Shown one piece after another: positions 1-8,548 of a DNA stretch of 64,000 bases. The stretch comes from an uncultured Bacteroidia bacterium (GTDB taxonomy: Bacteria > Bacteroidota > Bacteroidia > Bacteroidales > ML635J-15). The stretch is taken from assembly GCA_902776565.1 (NCBI GenBank), contig CACYQN010000007.1:64105-128104 (forward strand), given 5' to 3'. Every line of letters starts with the position of its first letter. The stretch's first letter is position 1. The position numbers were made by a program, and so were the translations under genes. The notes beneath the pieces are model-generated. The model was not told the origin of the DNA. It did not search any database and worked only from the letters and a program-made list of their open reading frames with translations.

Positions 1-474
1 TTCACCGTAGGTTTCCATGCCTCGTCCCCAGCGCGGGTCTCGGAAAATATTGATGTTTGGTGTGAAAAATGTAAGTCCTGCATAATCGCCGTAGTTGCCT
101 TGTGCTTGTGCCTCACGGTATTTTTTGTGGGCTTCGGCGGCAACTCGCACGAAAATATGTTCAACCATTATGTAGTCAAAAGAAGCGGCTAATGCTATTG
201 GCATCGGCCACACGGTTGCAGTTCCGTTGCGACCAACACCGTGCAGGGCTTCGTTCCACCAGCTGTAAGGTTTCAGTCCGAGGCGCGAAATTGCCGGGTT
301 CTGGTGTTCAAGAAGCGAAAGTTTTTCGTCAATGGTAAGCCGTCCAATAAGGTCACTGACGCGGGTTTCGATGTCGAGTGTAGTGTCTTGGAAAGGATAT
401 TGCTGGGAGAAGCCAATTATAGGAAATAATGAGAATACTGTCAACGCGAACAATATGAATAATCGGTGCATCAT
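1..474 (-). CDS. Glycoside hydrolase family 3 enzyme, N-terminal part (cut by left edge)
   Basis: Only the first 158 codons lie in the window; the reading frame is open to base 1. The start is one of two adjacent ATGs (474 or 471) and is followed by a hydrophobic signal peptide ending near FSQQYP. The segment then reads like a GH3 beta-glucosidase or beta-xylosidase: an early DLIGRLTIDEKL helix, the NEALHGVGRNG motif, and NIFRDPRWGRGMETYGE at the cut. These are hallmark elements of the GH3 TIM barrel, with the catalytic Asp expected later. The signal peptide implies export to the periplasm or cell surface, where the enzyme would trim plant beta-linked oligosaccharides. The exact substrate cannot be read from this part. 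A terminator lies between it and the upstream PorE-like gene. Confidence 0.9.
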   Translation of the reverse strand, partial: MMHRLFILFALTVFSLFPIIGFSQQYPFQDTTLDIETRVSDLIGRLTIDEKLSLLEHQNPAISRLGLKPYSWWNEALHGVGRNGTATVWPMPIALAASFDYIMVEHIFVRVAAEAHKKYREAQAQGNYGDYAGLTFFTPNINIFRDPRWGRGMETYGE

Positions 475-501
475 TGGCAAAATAATCTTGTAAAGAATAA
501 T

Positions 502-525
502 AAAAGCCCTCCGAAGAGAGCTTTT
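502..525 (-). terminator. Rho-independent terminator after the PorE-like gene
   Basis: Read on the minus strand, a stem of AAAGCTCTC against GAGGGCTTT with a TTCG tetraloop is followed by a T-rich stretch. It lies about 20 bases past the stop codon of the PorE-like gene. Confidence 0.75.
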
Positions 526-545
526 TATGTTATTGGAATTCTATT

Positions 546-2624
546 TTAGAAATCGTCGCTATCGGAATGTTGTATTACAGCATTGCCTTTCTTTGCAGCT
601 TCCTCTTCAGCAGCCTTCTTTACTTCTTCCTCGTAGCCATAGTCGGTAGAAACGACACTGAATTCTGTACGACGGTTGAGCTGGTGGCAGATTTCCTTCT
701 TTCCGAAATCGGTAATCTTGTTGATGTATTCTTCGTTCAGTACATCACCAACTTTCAAGAATGGATATTGCTTTGCCATCTGTGCAGTTACTGTCTTAGG
801 TTCTGTTTCTCCAAATCCCTTTGCTGTAAGTCTATCCGGCTTTATTCCCTTTGAAATAAGGTAGTCAACACACGACTTTGCACGAGCTAGCGAAAGCGTC
901 ATGTTGTAGTCGTCGTTGCCACGGAAGTCGGTGTGAGCACGCATTTCGATTGTGATGTTCGGGTTGTCGTTCAAGGTCTTTACCAATCCATCAAGAGAAA
1001 CCGTTGATTCCGGCTTCAAGTCAGCCTTGTCGTATGCATATTCAATGTTAGGCAATTCTATAACCCTTGGAATTCTACCGAGGTTAAGTATTACATTATA
1101 AGCAGTATCGTATTCAACCTTTGCTGTTGAGAATCGAGTTGAATTAGAGAAATAATCCTTCGATACTTCGCCTTTTACTTCATATACCTTATCTTTCTCC
1201 AACTGCATTGTAAACTGACCTTTTTCGTTTGATGTCAGTTCCTTTACAACAGCACCGTCGGCATATACTGTGATTTTAGCTTCCTTGATTGGAATCTTCT
1301 TGTCAATATTTGTAGTGTCGTAAATTACACCATTCATAGTAATCATAAGTGGCGGCAATATGAACGAATAAATATCATCGCTTCCCTTTCCGCCCTTGCG
1401 GTTCGACGAGAAGTAACCAGATTCTTCCTTGCCGTTGAAGATAATGCCGAAATCGTCAAATGAAGAGTTTATCGGGTATTTAAGGTTTTCAACGCCAGAG
1501 AATTCACGGCCCTTCTTAACAGCCTTGTAGATATCGAGACCACCCATTCCTTGATGACCGTCAGAAGCAAAGTACAGGTCGCCGTTTTCGCGAACAGTCG
1601 GGAAAACCTCATCGCCAAGAGTATTGATTTTTGGACCAAGGTTGATTGGCTTTGTAAACTTGTTGGATGTTCCAACACGCTGAGCCATATATATGTCCTG
1701 ACCGCCATAACCACCTTCAACTTCTGCACTGAAGTACAAGGTCTTGTCATCGGGAGACAAAGCAGGATAACCAACTTCTGCCGCCTCGAATCCTGGGATT
1801 TCAAGAAGAACAGGCTGTCCCCAAGCGTTACCTTTCTTAGAGCTAAGGTAGATTTTACAAGGTTCATCGACCTTCTTGCCTGCCTTACAACGTGTAAAGT
1901 ACATATCGGTACCCTTCAGCGAAACAGTCGAAGCACCTTCATCGTCCTCGGTATTTACACCGCCTACGATTGGTGTCGGCGATGACCAAGCGCCTTTTCT
2001 ATCTTGAGTTACCTCGAAAATATCTGTAAATTTCTGTCCAGACTTGTAGTTGTCGCGGCTACCCTGAGAACCTTCGCGTGACGATGTGAAATAAACCGTG
2101 CGGTAATCCTTCGATGCCCAGACTATCGAGAAGTCGGCCTGTGCAGTATTGAACTTCGACACATTGGTAACCTTGTAGCGTGTCGGACGGCTTATCCAAT
2201 TAGGAACAATCGTACACGATTCCTTACCACTCTTAGCACGGTGGTCCTGAGGAGCATATCTCAGATATTGCTGATAGTAGTCAACAGCCTCCTCGTATTT
2301 TCCATTCATTCTGAGCGCATCGGCATAGAAAAGCAAAACGTCGGGCTTGATGACACCCCTGACAAAATTTTTCACTGCAACCCTGAAGTACATTTCAGAC
2401 TTGTCGGTATTGCCAAGTTCCTTGTAGCAATATCCCAACTGATAATTGACTTTTGCAAGGTCTTCCTTTGCGGAAATACTTGGCAGAGCCTTTTCATAAT
2501 AGTCCTTAGCCAAGTCGAATGAATACTGGTTGAAATATTCGTTTCCCTTGTCAATCAAAGCTTTCTGTGCTTGCATGAACAGCACCGAGAAAACCATCAT
2601 TGCTATTGTGAGCAGTCGTTTCAT
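546..2624 (-). CDS. PorE-like OmpA-family protein (TPR, beta-propeller, OmpA_C)
   Basis: This 692-residue exported protein has four parts in order: a signal peptide (about 1-20), TPR-type helices (about 22-130, with repeated YYEKAL and YYQQYL motifs), a PD40/WD40-like beta-propeller (about 150-420, with SPDDKTLYFSAE and FPTVRENGDLYFASD blades), and a carboxypeptidase-regulatory-like fold (about 430-520). An OmpA-like peptidoglycan-binding domain follows, with MRAHTDFRGNDDYNMTLSLAR and GFGETEP. The same order of domains is known for PorE (PG1058) of the Porphyromonas gingivalis type IX secretion system, which tethers the PorK/PorN ring to the cell wall. Many Bacteroidota carry paralogues with this architecture, so a T9SS role is inferred. 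No clear lipobox is visible. The PorU2/PorV pair in this window shows that T9SS components are present. Confidence 0.8.
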   Translation of the reverse strand: MKRLLTIAMMVFSVLFMQAQKALIDKGNEYFNQYSFDLAKDYYEKALPSISAKEDLAKVNYQLGYCYKELGNTDKSEMYFRVAVKNFVRGVIKPDVLLFYADALRMNGKYEEAVDYYQQYLRYAPQDHRAKSGKESCTIVPNWISRPTRYKVTNVSKFNTAQADFSIVWASKDYRTVYFTSSREGSQGSRDNYKSGQKFTDIFEVTQDRKGAWSSPTPIVGGVNTEDDEGASTVSLKGTDMYFTRCKAGKKVDEPCKIYLSSKKGNAWGQPVLLEIPGFEAAEVGYPALSPDDKTLYFSAEVEGGYGGQDIYMAQRVGTSNKFTKPINLGPKINTLGDEVFPTVRENGDLYFASDGHQGMGGLDIYKAVKKGREFSGVENLKYPINSSFDDFGIIFNGKEESGYFSSNRKGGKGSDDIYSFILPPLMITMNGVIYDTTNIDKKIPIKEAKITVYADGAVVKELTSNEKGQFTMQLEKDKVYEVKGEVSKDYFSNSTRFSTAKVEYDTAYNVILNLGRIPRVIELPNIEYAYDKADLKPESTVSLDGLVKTLNDNPNITIEMRAHTDFRGNDDYNMTLSLARAKSCVDYLISKGIKPDRLTAKGFGETEPKTVTAQMAKQYPFLKVGDVLNEEYINKITDFGKKEICHQLNRRTEFSVVSTDYGYEEEVKKAAEEEAAKKGNAVIQHSDSDDF

Positions 2625-2655
2625 ATTTACAGAATATCCATTTTAAAAAATTGCC

Positions 2656-2689
2656 CAAATATACATTTATTTTTTCAATCTATTGCAAA
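2656..2689 (-). promoter_or_regulatory. Promoter of the PorE-like gene
   Basis: On the minus strand TTTG (2686-2689) is followed after 22 bases by TATATTTG (2656-2663). This fits the Bacteroidota consensus of a TTTG -33 box and a TAnnTTTG -7 box, and it lies about 32 bases before the ATG. Confidence 0.6.
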
Positions 2690-2861
2690 CATATTAAAAT
2701 TTTATAATAGAAAAAACATCTGCATGGCAAACAAGCAACGATGCGAAACCACATCCAATGCAAATAACTCTTATATGTACAAGATTTATACCACCAAGGC
2801 AAAATTGCCTTTGTGTAATCTTAGTACAACGCCTAAACAAGGATTCTGTTTATCCTCGTTA

Positions 2862-3422
2862 CTATACGGTCATCAGTTCCTTTTCCTTGGCGTCGATAAC
2901 AGCATCAACCTTCTTGATGAAGTCTTCGTGAGCCTTGTGAACGGTTTGTTCTGCATCCTTTGCTTCGTCTTCCGAAACGCCTTCCTTCTTCAGTTTCTTG
3001 AATTCTTCGATTGCGTTGCGGCGAGCGTTCCTGATGACAACCTTCGAGTCTTCGCCGAGTCCCTTGACCTGCTTAACGAGCTGCTTGCGGCGTTCCTCTG
3101 TCAGAGGCGGAACGATTATACGGATAACTTCGCCGTTGTTGGCTGGATTGAAGCCAAGATTTGCAGCGAGGATAGCCTTTTCGATAGCCGGGATGGTTGA
3201 TTTGTCCCATGGCTGGATGAAGATGGTCTTAGGGTCTGGAGCCGAAAGGTTTGCAACTTGCGAAATAGGTGATGCTGTTCCGTAGCATTCAACCTTTACC
3301 GATTCTAGCATAGCTGGGTTAGCTTTGCCTGCGCGGATTTTAGCAAGTTCTTTTTCGAGGTGTTCGAGTGCGGACTTCATTCCGTCCTTTGCATCTTCTA
3401 TATACAATTCTAATTCTTCCAT
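2862..3422 (-). CDS. frr: Ribosome recycling factor
   Basis: This 186-residue protein matches the usual RRF length and carries the family signatures: the N-terminal helix ending in LAKIRAGKANPAML, the ISQVANLSAPDPKTIFIQPWD strand region, and the basic block RNARRNAIEEFKKL. RRF splits the post-termination ribosome complex together with EF-G. It lies three bases downstream of pyrH, the common pyrH-frr pairing, so the two are co-transcribed. A 9-bp hairpin (2834-2858) follows the stop but lacks a clear U-tract, so it is not a convincing terminator. Confidence 0.97.
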   Translation of the reverse strand: MEELELYIEDAKDGMKSALEHLEKELAKIRAGKANPAMLESVKVECYGTASPISQVANLSAPDPKTIFIQPWDKSTIPAIEKAILAANLGFNPANNGEVIRIIVPPLTEERRKQLVKQVKGLGEDSKVVIRNARRNAIEEFKKLKKEGVSEDEAKDAEQTVHKAHEDFIKKVDAVIDAKEKELMTV

Positions 3423-3425
3423 AAA

Positions 3426-4133
3426 TTACTTTGTAATGTAAGTTCCTATATTTTCGTTATTTATTACTTTTTCAAGATTTCCGTAGGTGTCCATGTCGAA
3501 CACAATTACCGGCATGTTGTTTTCCTTGCACAATGTAAAAGCTGTGAGGTCCATAATCTTAAGTCCGCGCTTGTAAACCTCGTCGAAGGTAATGGTGTCG
3601 AACTTGGTTGCAGTCGGGTCTTTTTCCGGATCGGCTGTATATACACCGTTCACACGCGTTCCTTTAAGGAAAACATCTGCTTCAATTTCGATTGCGCGCA
3701 AAGCCGATGCACTATCGGTAGAGAAATATGGATTTCCTGTTCCGCCGGCAAGTATGCACACATACGAGTTTTCCAAAGCCTCCACAACCTTTGGCTTCGA
3801 AATGCGTTCGCCGATTGATTCTATTCCTATCGAGGTGAAAAGTCTGGTCTTAACGCCAACGGATTCGAGTCCGTTCTGCAATGCCAACGAGTTGATTATT
3901 GTTGCGAGCATTCCCATCTGGTCGCCTTTCACACGGTCGAAGCCCTTGCTTTCGCCCGAAATGCCGCGGAAAATGTTGCCTCCGCCGATTACTATTCCTA
4001 TCTGTACGCCCTTGTCGTGTACGGCTTTAATCTGGTTGGCGTATTCCATAAGGTGGGTTTCGCTTATGCCCTGTTTCGATGCTCCGGCAAGTGATTCGCC
4101 GCTGAGCTTTAACAATATTCGTTTGAATCTCAT
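3426..4133 (-). CDS. pyrH: UMP kinase
   Basis: This 235-residue amino-acid-kinase-family protein has the PyrH hallmarks: LKLSGESLAG near the start (phosphate-binding Lys and Gly), the IGIVIGGGNIFRG loop, a DQMGMLATIINSLALQ helix, GTGNPYFSTDSA, and VNGVYTADPEKDP. It phosphorylates UMP to UDP, the committed step to UTP and CTP, and is normally a GTP-activated, UTP-inhibited hexamer. It is the first gene of a pyrH-frr operon. Upstream on the minus strand a TACTTTTG -7-like box is visible, but its -33 box is weak. Confidence 0.97.
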   Translation of the reverse strand: MRFKRILLKLSGESLAGASKQGISETHLMEYANQIKAVHDKGVQIGIVIGGGNIFRGISGESKGFDRVKGDQMGMLATIINSLALQNGLESVGVKTRLFTSIGIESIGERISKPKVVEALENSYVCILAGGTGNPYFSTDSASALRAIEIEADVFLKGTRVNGVYTADPEKDPTATKFDTITFDEVYKRGLKIMDLTAFTLCKENNMPVIVFDMDTYGNLEKVINNENIGTYITK

Positions 4134-4350
4134 CGCAATAATTTTTAGACCACAAAAGTAATAAAATTTGATATTTGAAGATTCGATAATTCGAAAATTT
4201 AAAAATTTAGCATAACAACATCTGAAAGGCTCACCGTTTCTAGTCTATAGACTCGACAAACGAATGGGAGAAGTGTCCTTTTTGACTTTTACTCTCTTAA
4301 CCAACAAATATGATTCAATCGTAATATTATTTCGGAACCTTTAGCTCGGA

Positions 4351-4381
4351 TTTGCCAAATCGCGAATAATCTTTATTTTTG
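4351..4381 (+). promoter_or_regulatory. Promoter of the LEA14-like lipoprotein gene
   Basis: TTTG (4351-4354), a 19-base spacer and TATTTTTG (4374-4381) match the Bacteroidota promoter consensus. The -33 box sits inside a short module (AGCTCGGATTTGCCAAATC, starting at 4343) that recurs before the GSCFA gene near 36.7 kb. Confidence 0.7.
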
Positions 4382-4395
4382 CAAAAATTTTAGCG

Positions 4396-4866
4396 ATGAA
4401 AACGAGAATAACAATATTGCTTTTTGCTTTTTCGATGGCAATTATCGGAATGAACTCATGCAACATACAGGAAGTAAGTGTCGGAACGCCCAAAGACGTA
4501 AAAGTTAACAACCTGAGTCTAAGCGGAATAAGCATTGGCGGAAAAATTCCAATCAACAATCCAAACACGTTCGGATTCAATGTAAAAGGTGTAAAACTTA
4601 ACGTTTCGGTAAACGACATTCCAATCGGATGCCTCAACAAAAAAGAAAGAATTCACATAAGCCCGAAGTCGAACAATGCGTACCAGATAAATTACGACGC
4701 TTCGTTCAAGGATATTGTAAAAGACCCCGTTGCACTTACAAACGCTCTTACTAGGGGCAGTGCCACCTTAAAGTTGTCTGGATATGTGAAGGTTTCAAAA
4801 TTCATAGTGTCGAAAAAAATAAAGGTAGAACACACAGAAAACTTAAGCAGGTTCAAGTTTTTTTAG
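4396..4866 (+). CDS. LEA14-like (LEA type 2) predicted lipoprotein
   Basis: This 156-residue protein begins with a signal sequence ending in GMNSC, a plausible but not ideal lipobox with the cysteine at residue 22. The body is rich in alternating beta strands and contains a motif typical of the LEA14/WHy fold: KVNNLSLSGISIGGKIPINN, then PNTFGFNVKGVKLNVSVND. This fold occurs in bacterial periplasmic lipoproteins of unknown role. The gene has its own promoter and is followed 27 bases later by a SPOR-like gene with its own -7 box. The function is unknown. Membership in the LEA14 family is inferred from the NPNTFGF-type pattern. Confidence 0.65.
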   Translation: MKTRITILLFAFSMAIIGMNSCNIQEVSVGTPKDVKVNNLSLSGISIGGKIPINNPNTFGFNVKGVKLNVSVNDIPIGCLNKKERIHISPKSNNAYQINYDASFKDIVKDPVALTNALTRGSATLKLSGYVKVSKFIVSKKIKVEHTENLSRFKFF

Positions 4867-4875
4867 TACCTTTGC
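4867..4875 (+). promoter_or_regulatory. -7 box before the SPOR-like gene
   Basis: TACCTTTGC directly follows the stop codon of the previous gene and lies 19 bases before the next ATG. It matches the Bacteroidota -7 element. No clear TTTG is seen at the -33 spacing, so this is a partial match. Confidence 0.4.
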
Positions 4876-4893
4876 AACAAATTTGATTTTCTG

Positions 4894-5331
4894 ATGAAAA
4901 AGATTGCAATACTACTCATAATAGCCTTCTGCTCACTGCAAATGCTTGGGCAGAATATAACTCCTTCACGCATAAAATATTTCAACGACTCCATCTACAA
5001 CGGAAAAGTAAAGATAGAACAGGATGCCTCGCTGAAAAATTTCATGGAAACATGCGTGGGTCTCAACAAGAAACGCGACGGATTTCCCGGCTACCGCGTA
5101 AAAGTTTTCGCACAGAACACACAGGATTCGCGTTCACGCGCCAACGCCATCCGTTCGGCTTGCAGCGACGACGACCACGAAGCATACGTTACATTCGTCG
5201 AGCCGAATTTTGAAGTGCACGTAGGCGACTTCATGACACGCTTCGAAGCTCTTGTGTTGATGAAAGACCTACTTGCAAAGTACCCCGAAGCATATATCAT
5301 AAAGACTAACATAAAATACCCAATCCACTGA
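4894..5331 (+). CDS. Exported SPOR-like domain protein
   Basis: The protein has 145 residues. A signal peptide (MKKIAILLIIAFCSLQMLGQ) is followed by a segment that resembles a SPOR domain: GYRVKVFAQNTQDSRSRANA (a strand with a Q and Arg/Ala-rich helix, about residues 63-85), then EAYVTFVEPNFEVHVGDFMT and a closing helix and strand. SPOR domains bind denuded septal peptidoglycan glycans, so a periplasmic envelope role is likely. Its stop codon overlaps the transketolase start by one base (TGATG), so the two are translationally coupled, although no functional link is evident. Confidence 0.7.
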   Translation: MKKIAILLIIAFCSLQMLGQNITPSRIKYFNDSIYNGKVKIEQDASLKNFMETCVGLNKKRDGFPGYRVKVFAQNTQDSRSRANAIRSACSDDDHEAYVTFVEPNFEVHVGDFMTRFEALVLMKDLLAKYPEAYIIKTNIKYPIH

Positions 5332-6140
5332 TGGACGAAAAAGAACTGAAACGGCTCGAAGACATTGCCGCCACTATTCGCCACGACATAATCAATTCGC
5401 TTTGCGAGGCTGGCTCGGGACACATAGGCGGTTCGCTCGACCTTGCCGACATTTTCACAGTTCTCTACTTCCACACCATGAAGCACGACCCCAAAAATCC
5501 GCAGATGCCCGACCGTGACAAGCTTATTCTCTCGATAGGTCACACTGCACCAGTGCTTTACGCAACTCTTGCCAACGCAGGATATTTCCCGAAGGAAGAA
5601 CTTATGACTCTGCGTAAGATTGGTGGCCGCCTTCAAGGACATCCTTCATTGGCATCGGGACTGCCAGGAGTGGAATCGGCATCTGGTTCGCTCGGACAAG
5701 GCTTGTCAATCTGCGTCGGTATGGCCCTTTCCGACAAGGTAGATGGTTGCGACCGCAAGATTTTCTGCGTATGCGGAGACGGAGAAATTCAGGAAGGCGA
5801 AGTTTGGGAAGCCGCAATGAGCGCAGCACACCACAAGCTAAGCAACATAATCGCAATAGTTGACCGCAACCGCCTTCAAATCGACGGACCAAACGAAAAC
5901 GTGATGGGACTGGAACCTCTACGCGAAAAATGGTCGTCGTTCGGATGGGACGTTTACGAATGCAACGGCAACAGCATCGAAGAACTTGTCCACACCTTCG
6001 ACAATATGGCAGGTGACAAACCGAAAGTCCTCATAGCCAACACAACGATGGGCAAGGGCGTAGCTGAAATCGAAGGCGACTACAAATGGCACGGGAAGGC
6101 TCCAAGCAAGGAAGATAAGGAGAGATGGAATATCAATTGA
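5331..6140 (+). CDS. Transketolase, N-terminal subunit (split type)
   Basis: This 269-residue protein covers only the thiamine-diphosphate-binding half of transketolase. It has the HIGGSLDLADIFTVLYF start, LSIGHTAPVLYATLA, the GHPSL motif, GSLGQGLSICVGMAL, and the ThDP/Mg motif CGDGEIQEGEVWEAAMSA followed by NIIAIVDRNRLQIDG. In many bacteria and archaea transketolase is encoded as two adjacent ORFs, but the C-terminal (pyrimidine-binding) half is not next to this gene. A repeat tract and an opposite-strand thioesterase follow instead. The partner must lie outside the window, or the protein uses another C-half. It would serve the non-oxidative pentose phosphate pathway. Confidence 0.88.
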   Translation: MDEKELKRLEDIAATIRHDIINSLCEAGSGHIGGSLDLADIFTVLYFHTMKHDPKNPQMPDRDKLILSIGHTAPVLYATLANAGYFPKEELMTLRKIGGRLQGHPSLASGLPGVESASGSLGQGLSICVGMALSDKVDGCDRKIFCVCGDGEIQEGEVWEAAMSAAHHKLSNIIAIVDRNRLQIDGPNENVMGLEPLREKWSSFGWDVYECNGNSIEELVHTFDNMAGDKPKVLIANTTMGKGVAEIEGDYKWHGKAPSKEDKERWNIN

Positions 6141-6212
6141 CAATGGACAATGGACAATTAACAATGGATAATGGACAATGGATAATGGACAATGGATAAT
6201 GGGCAATTAACA
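6135..6212 (+). repeat. Tandem GGACAATGGATAAT-type short repeat
   Basis: Directly after the transketolase stop there are about seven degenerate copies of a 10-14 base unit built from GACAATG and GATAATG. The same motif appears at 38016-38042, 45872-45898 and, more weakly, near 54740. The next 50 bases continue with CAATCTGAAAC/CTCAAAC units. Confidence 0.8.
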
Positions 6213-6261
6213 ATCATAAACAATCTGAAACCACCTCAAACAATCTCAAACCATCTGAAAC

Positions 6262-6669
6262 TTAACATCCCTCCACCCTACATCCAGTTTCAGTAATCTC
6301 GGCAACCAAAGTACCCAATTCGTCGGTAACAACAATTCGGAAAAAGCAGTTCTTCCGTCCAGATTTCAGGCATTGCGCCTCGGCTATAAGTTTAGTACCC
6401 CGTACAGCATTCAGATAGACAATGTTTGAGGAGACAGAAACCACTGAAAGTTTCTCGGCATTTGCTGCTACTGCAAAACAGAAATCGGCAAGCGTGAATA
6501 TAACGCCACCCATAACCGCACCCATAGCATTACGATGACGGCCATCTATTGCAAGTTCACACCTCGCATAATTTTCTGCGACATCAACAATCTCAATGCC
6601 AGTCACTTCTGTCGCAAAACGGTCGTGACCGAAAGTTTCTCTCGCACGTTCAAGCAGGGAATCACTCAT
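6262..6669 (-). CDS. PaaI-family hotdog thioesterase
   Basis: The protein has 135 residues from the ATG at 6669, whose ATGAGTGA overlaps the stop codon of gmhA; an ATG at 6693 would add eight residues. It shows the hotdog-fold pattern of PaaI/ACOT13-like acyl-CoA thioesterases: AENYARCELAIDGRHRNAMG, GGVIFTLADFCFAVAAN (the central helix with Asp), and a final strand set. Such enzymes hydrolyse aryl- or acyl-CoA esters in the cytoplasm; the true substrate is not visible. The coupling to gmhA and a glycosyltransferase suggests only a shared transcript. Confidence 0.8.
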   Translation of the reverse strand: MSDSLLERARETFGHDRFATEVTGIEIVDVAENYARCELAIDGRHRNAMGAVMGGVIFTLADFCFAVAANAEKLSVVSVSSNIVYLNAVRGTKLIAEAQCLKSGRKNCFFRIVVTDELGTLVAEITETGCRVEGC

Positions 6670-7240
6670 TTCCAAAAAGTTCCTTTTCGACAAGTTCGCA
6701 AATTATATGGCCTATCATTATGTGTGCCTCCTGAATCCTAGGGGTATCATCGGACGGCACATTTATAATAAGGTCGGCAAACGGAGCCATTTTTCCGCCG
6801 TTGTTCCCTGTCATTTCTATGGTAAACACGCCCAATTCACGTGCTTTTTCAAAAGCTTTCAGCACGTTTGCCGAGTTGCCCGATGTTGAAATTCCCACCA
6901 GCACATCGCCCTTGTGCGCAACAGCCTCAACTGCCCTTGAAAATACATTTTCGTAGCCATAGTCGTTCGACACCGAAGTCATATAAGAAGAATTGCAATG
7001 CAAAGCTTCGGCATACAACGGCTTGCGGTCGAGGTAGAACCTTCCCGACAGTTCGGCTGCAATATGCTGGGCATCGGCAGCACTGCCACCGTTTCCACAG
7101 AAAAGCACCTTTCCGCCCCTGCGATATGCATCAACGACAACAGACTTGAAATCGTTTATGCGCTGCAATAGTTCCGGATTTTCCAAAATACGCTGCTTTA
7201 CAGCTACACTTTCGCCTATTATTTTCTCTATATCAGTCAT
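6662..7240 (-). CDS. gmhA: Phosphoheptose isomerase (SIS domain)
   Basis: This 192-residue SIS-domain protein has the GmhA pattern: GGKVLFCGNGGSAADAQHIA near residues 43-62 (sugar-phosphate loop), AELSGRF, LVGISTSGNSANVLKA, MTGNNGGKMA, and the C-terminal TPRIQEAHIMIGHIICE helix whose Gln, Glu and His line the active site. It converts sedoheptulose 7-phosphate to heptose 7-phosphate for LPS core heptose. It starts two bases after the stop of a GT4 glycosyltransferase, which fits a surface-glycan operon. DiaA-like paralogues share the fold, but the motifs favour GmhA. Confidence 0.88.
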   Translation of the reverse strand: MTDIEKIIGESVAVKQRILENPELLQRINDFKSVVVDAYRRGGKVLFCGNGGSAADAQHIAAELSGRFYLDRKPLYAEALHCNSSYMTSVSNDYGYENVFSRAVEAVAHKGDVLVGISTSGNSANVLKAFEKARELGVFTIEMTGNNGGKMAPFADLIINVPSDDTPRIQEAHIMIGHIICELVEKELFGNE

Positions 7241-7242
7241 TA

Positions 7243-8364
7243 TCAGTCGAAAAGAGTTTCAATTGTCTTTGTAAGGTTTACCCACGAATACTTCTGCTTC
7301 TCTAAAACCACATTTCTCTCAAATGCCTCACGGCGTTTATTTTCAAAAAAGTCCACAATGGCATCAGCAATATCCTTGGCAGTAGGCTCAACCACATATC
7401 CAACGACACCATTCGGCACTATGTCTGCCAACTTCTTGACATTCGTGACAAGCACAGGCTTCTCGAAATGATATGCAAGCTGGGTAACACCACTTTCCTT
7501 TGGCTTCTTGTAGGTCTGCACAATCATGTCGGCGGCAGAAAAATATTTGTTTACATCGCGGTTACCAATATACTCGGTTCTAATTTCAAGATATTCCCCC
7601 ACCCCAGTATTGCGAATCTTATCAATATATAATTGTATGTTGTCCTTGAACTCCCCTGCAACAATAAGTTTCACATTATACTTGCGAATTCTTTCATCGG
7701 CGAAAGCATCTATAAGGAGGTCCAGCCCCTTGTACGGCCTAATGTAGCCAAAGAAAAGCAAATACCTGTAATTAGGGTCAAGAGAAAGCTGCTCGACAGC
7801 CATGTCGCGAGGTATTCTTTCTCCGTATGGAAAAGTTATAGGCAGATTGGAATACTTCTTTGGCTTAGGTTCCTTCTCGAAATGCTCAATATCCTCGGCA
7901 ATTCCTTTTTTAACGCACACGAAACCATCGACATTGCGGGCAAACTTATATGGAAGGAAGCGGTCGAACACATTCGCATCATCGGGAATCATATCCTTGA
8001 CTATAGCCACACGTTTTATTTGCGAACACCCGTTCAGTTTGTGGGCTATATTGCCCATGCACACAGCAGCACGCGAATTCGTATATGCAAAAATCACCTC
8101 ATCGGGAAACGATTTCTTTATATAGTTTGCGGTCTTGCGCCAGCTTACCGGATTTACCGAATTAATCATGTGGGTTATCTTCAGGTTTTCAGGAGAAGAG
8201 TTCCCCGACAGCTTATTATCGTCATTATAAAGCGACGACCGGTACTTATACGTTATAATCTCAACGTCGTTCCCTTCAGACATCAGCTGACGAGCCAAAT
8301 TATGATTGAATGCGGATACTTTGCTCCTATATGGATATGCCGTTCCTACAATTATAACCTTCAT
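7243..8364 (-). CDS. GT4-type glycosyltransferase
   Basis: The protein has 373 residues starting at MKVIIVGTAYPYR. The start at 8364 is chosen because GGAG lies just upstream and the promoter -7 box (8385-8393) overlaps the region needed by the longer frame from 8388. The N-terminal Rossmann half ends with a conserved Pro/Gly-rich hinge. The C-terminal half has YLLFFGYIRPYKGLDLLIDA (the GT-B donor-binding loop), KLIVAGEFKDN and the EXE-like KESGVTQLAYHFEKPVL segment. It transfers a sugar from a nucleotide donor, probably to lipid-linked or LPS glycan given the following gmhA. The sugar is unknown. It is first of a glycosyltransferase-gmhA-paaI operon. Confidence 0.85.
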   Translation of the reverse strand: MKVIIVGTAYPYRSKVSAFNHNLARQLMSEGNDVEIITYKYRSSLYNDDNKLSGNSSPENLKITHMINSVNPVSWRKTANYIKKSFPDEVIFAYTNSRAAVCMGNIAHKLNGCSQIKRVAIVKDMIPDDANVFDRFLPYKFARNVDGFVCVKKGIAEDIEHFEKEPKPKKYSNLPITFPYGERIPRDMAVEQLSLDPNYRYLLFFGYIRPYKGLDLLIDAFADERIRKYNVKLIVAGEFKDNIQLYIDKIRNTGVGEYLEIRTEYIGNRDVNKYFSAADMIVQTYKKPKESGVTQLAYHFEKPVLVTNVKKLADIVPNGVVGYVVEPTAKDIADAIVDFFENKRREAFERNVVLEKQKYSWVNLTKTIETLFD

Positions 8365-8384
8365 CTTCCATCTCCTAATCTGAT

Positions 8385-8414
8385 GCAAAGATAATCCTTT
8401 TTGTTAATATCAAT
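8385..8414 (-). promoter_or_regulatory. Promoter of the glycosyltransferase-gmhA-paaI operon
   Basis: On the minus strand an ATTG -33-like box (8411-8414) precedes TATCTTTGC (8385-8393), 17 bases apart. The -7 box lies about 21 bases before the ATG at 8364, which supports that start. Confidence 0.55.
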
Positions 8415-8548
8415 AGTTTCATGTAACATTTCGGCAACAAAAAAAATAGTTATCAACAAGAGTTGTACGAGAAAAAAAAGTTTGTACTTTTGACACCCCT
8501 ATTTCAGATAGGATTTTGAATTTGATTTTTGAAGAAAAGAATATAAAA

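Noticed and set aside
2796..2858. Terminator after frr
   Set aside because: Two hairpins exist, but neither has a T-run on the minus strand, so they were mentioned but not called.
8365..8388. Longer start for the glycosyltransferase (24 bases upstream)
   Set aside because: The -7 box lies at 8385-8393, which would leave no leader; the ATG at 8364 has a GGAG upstream.
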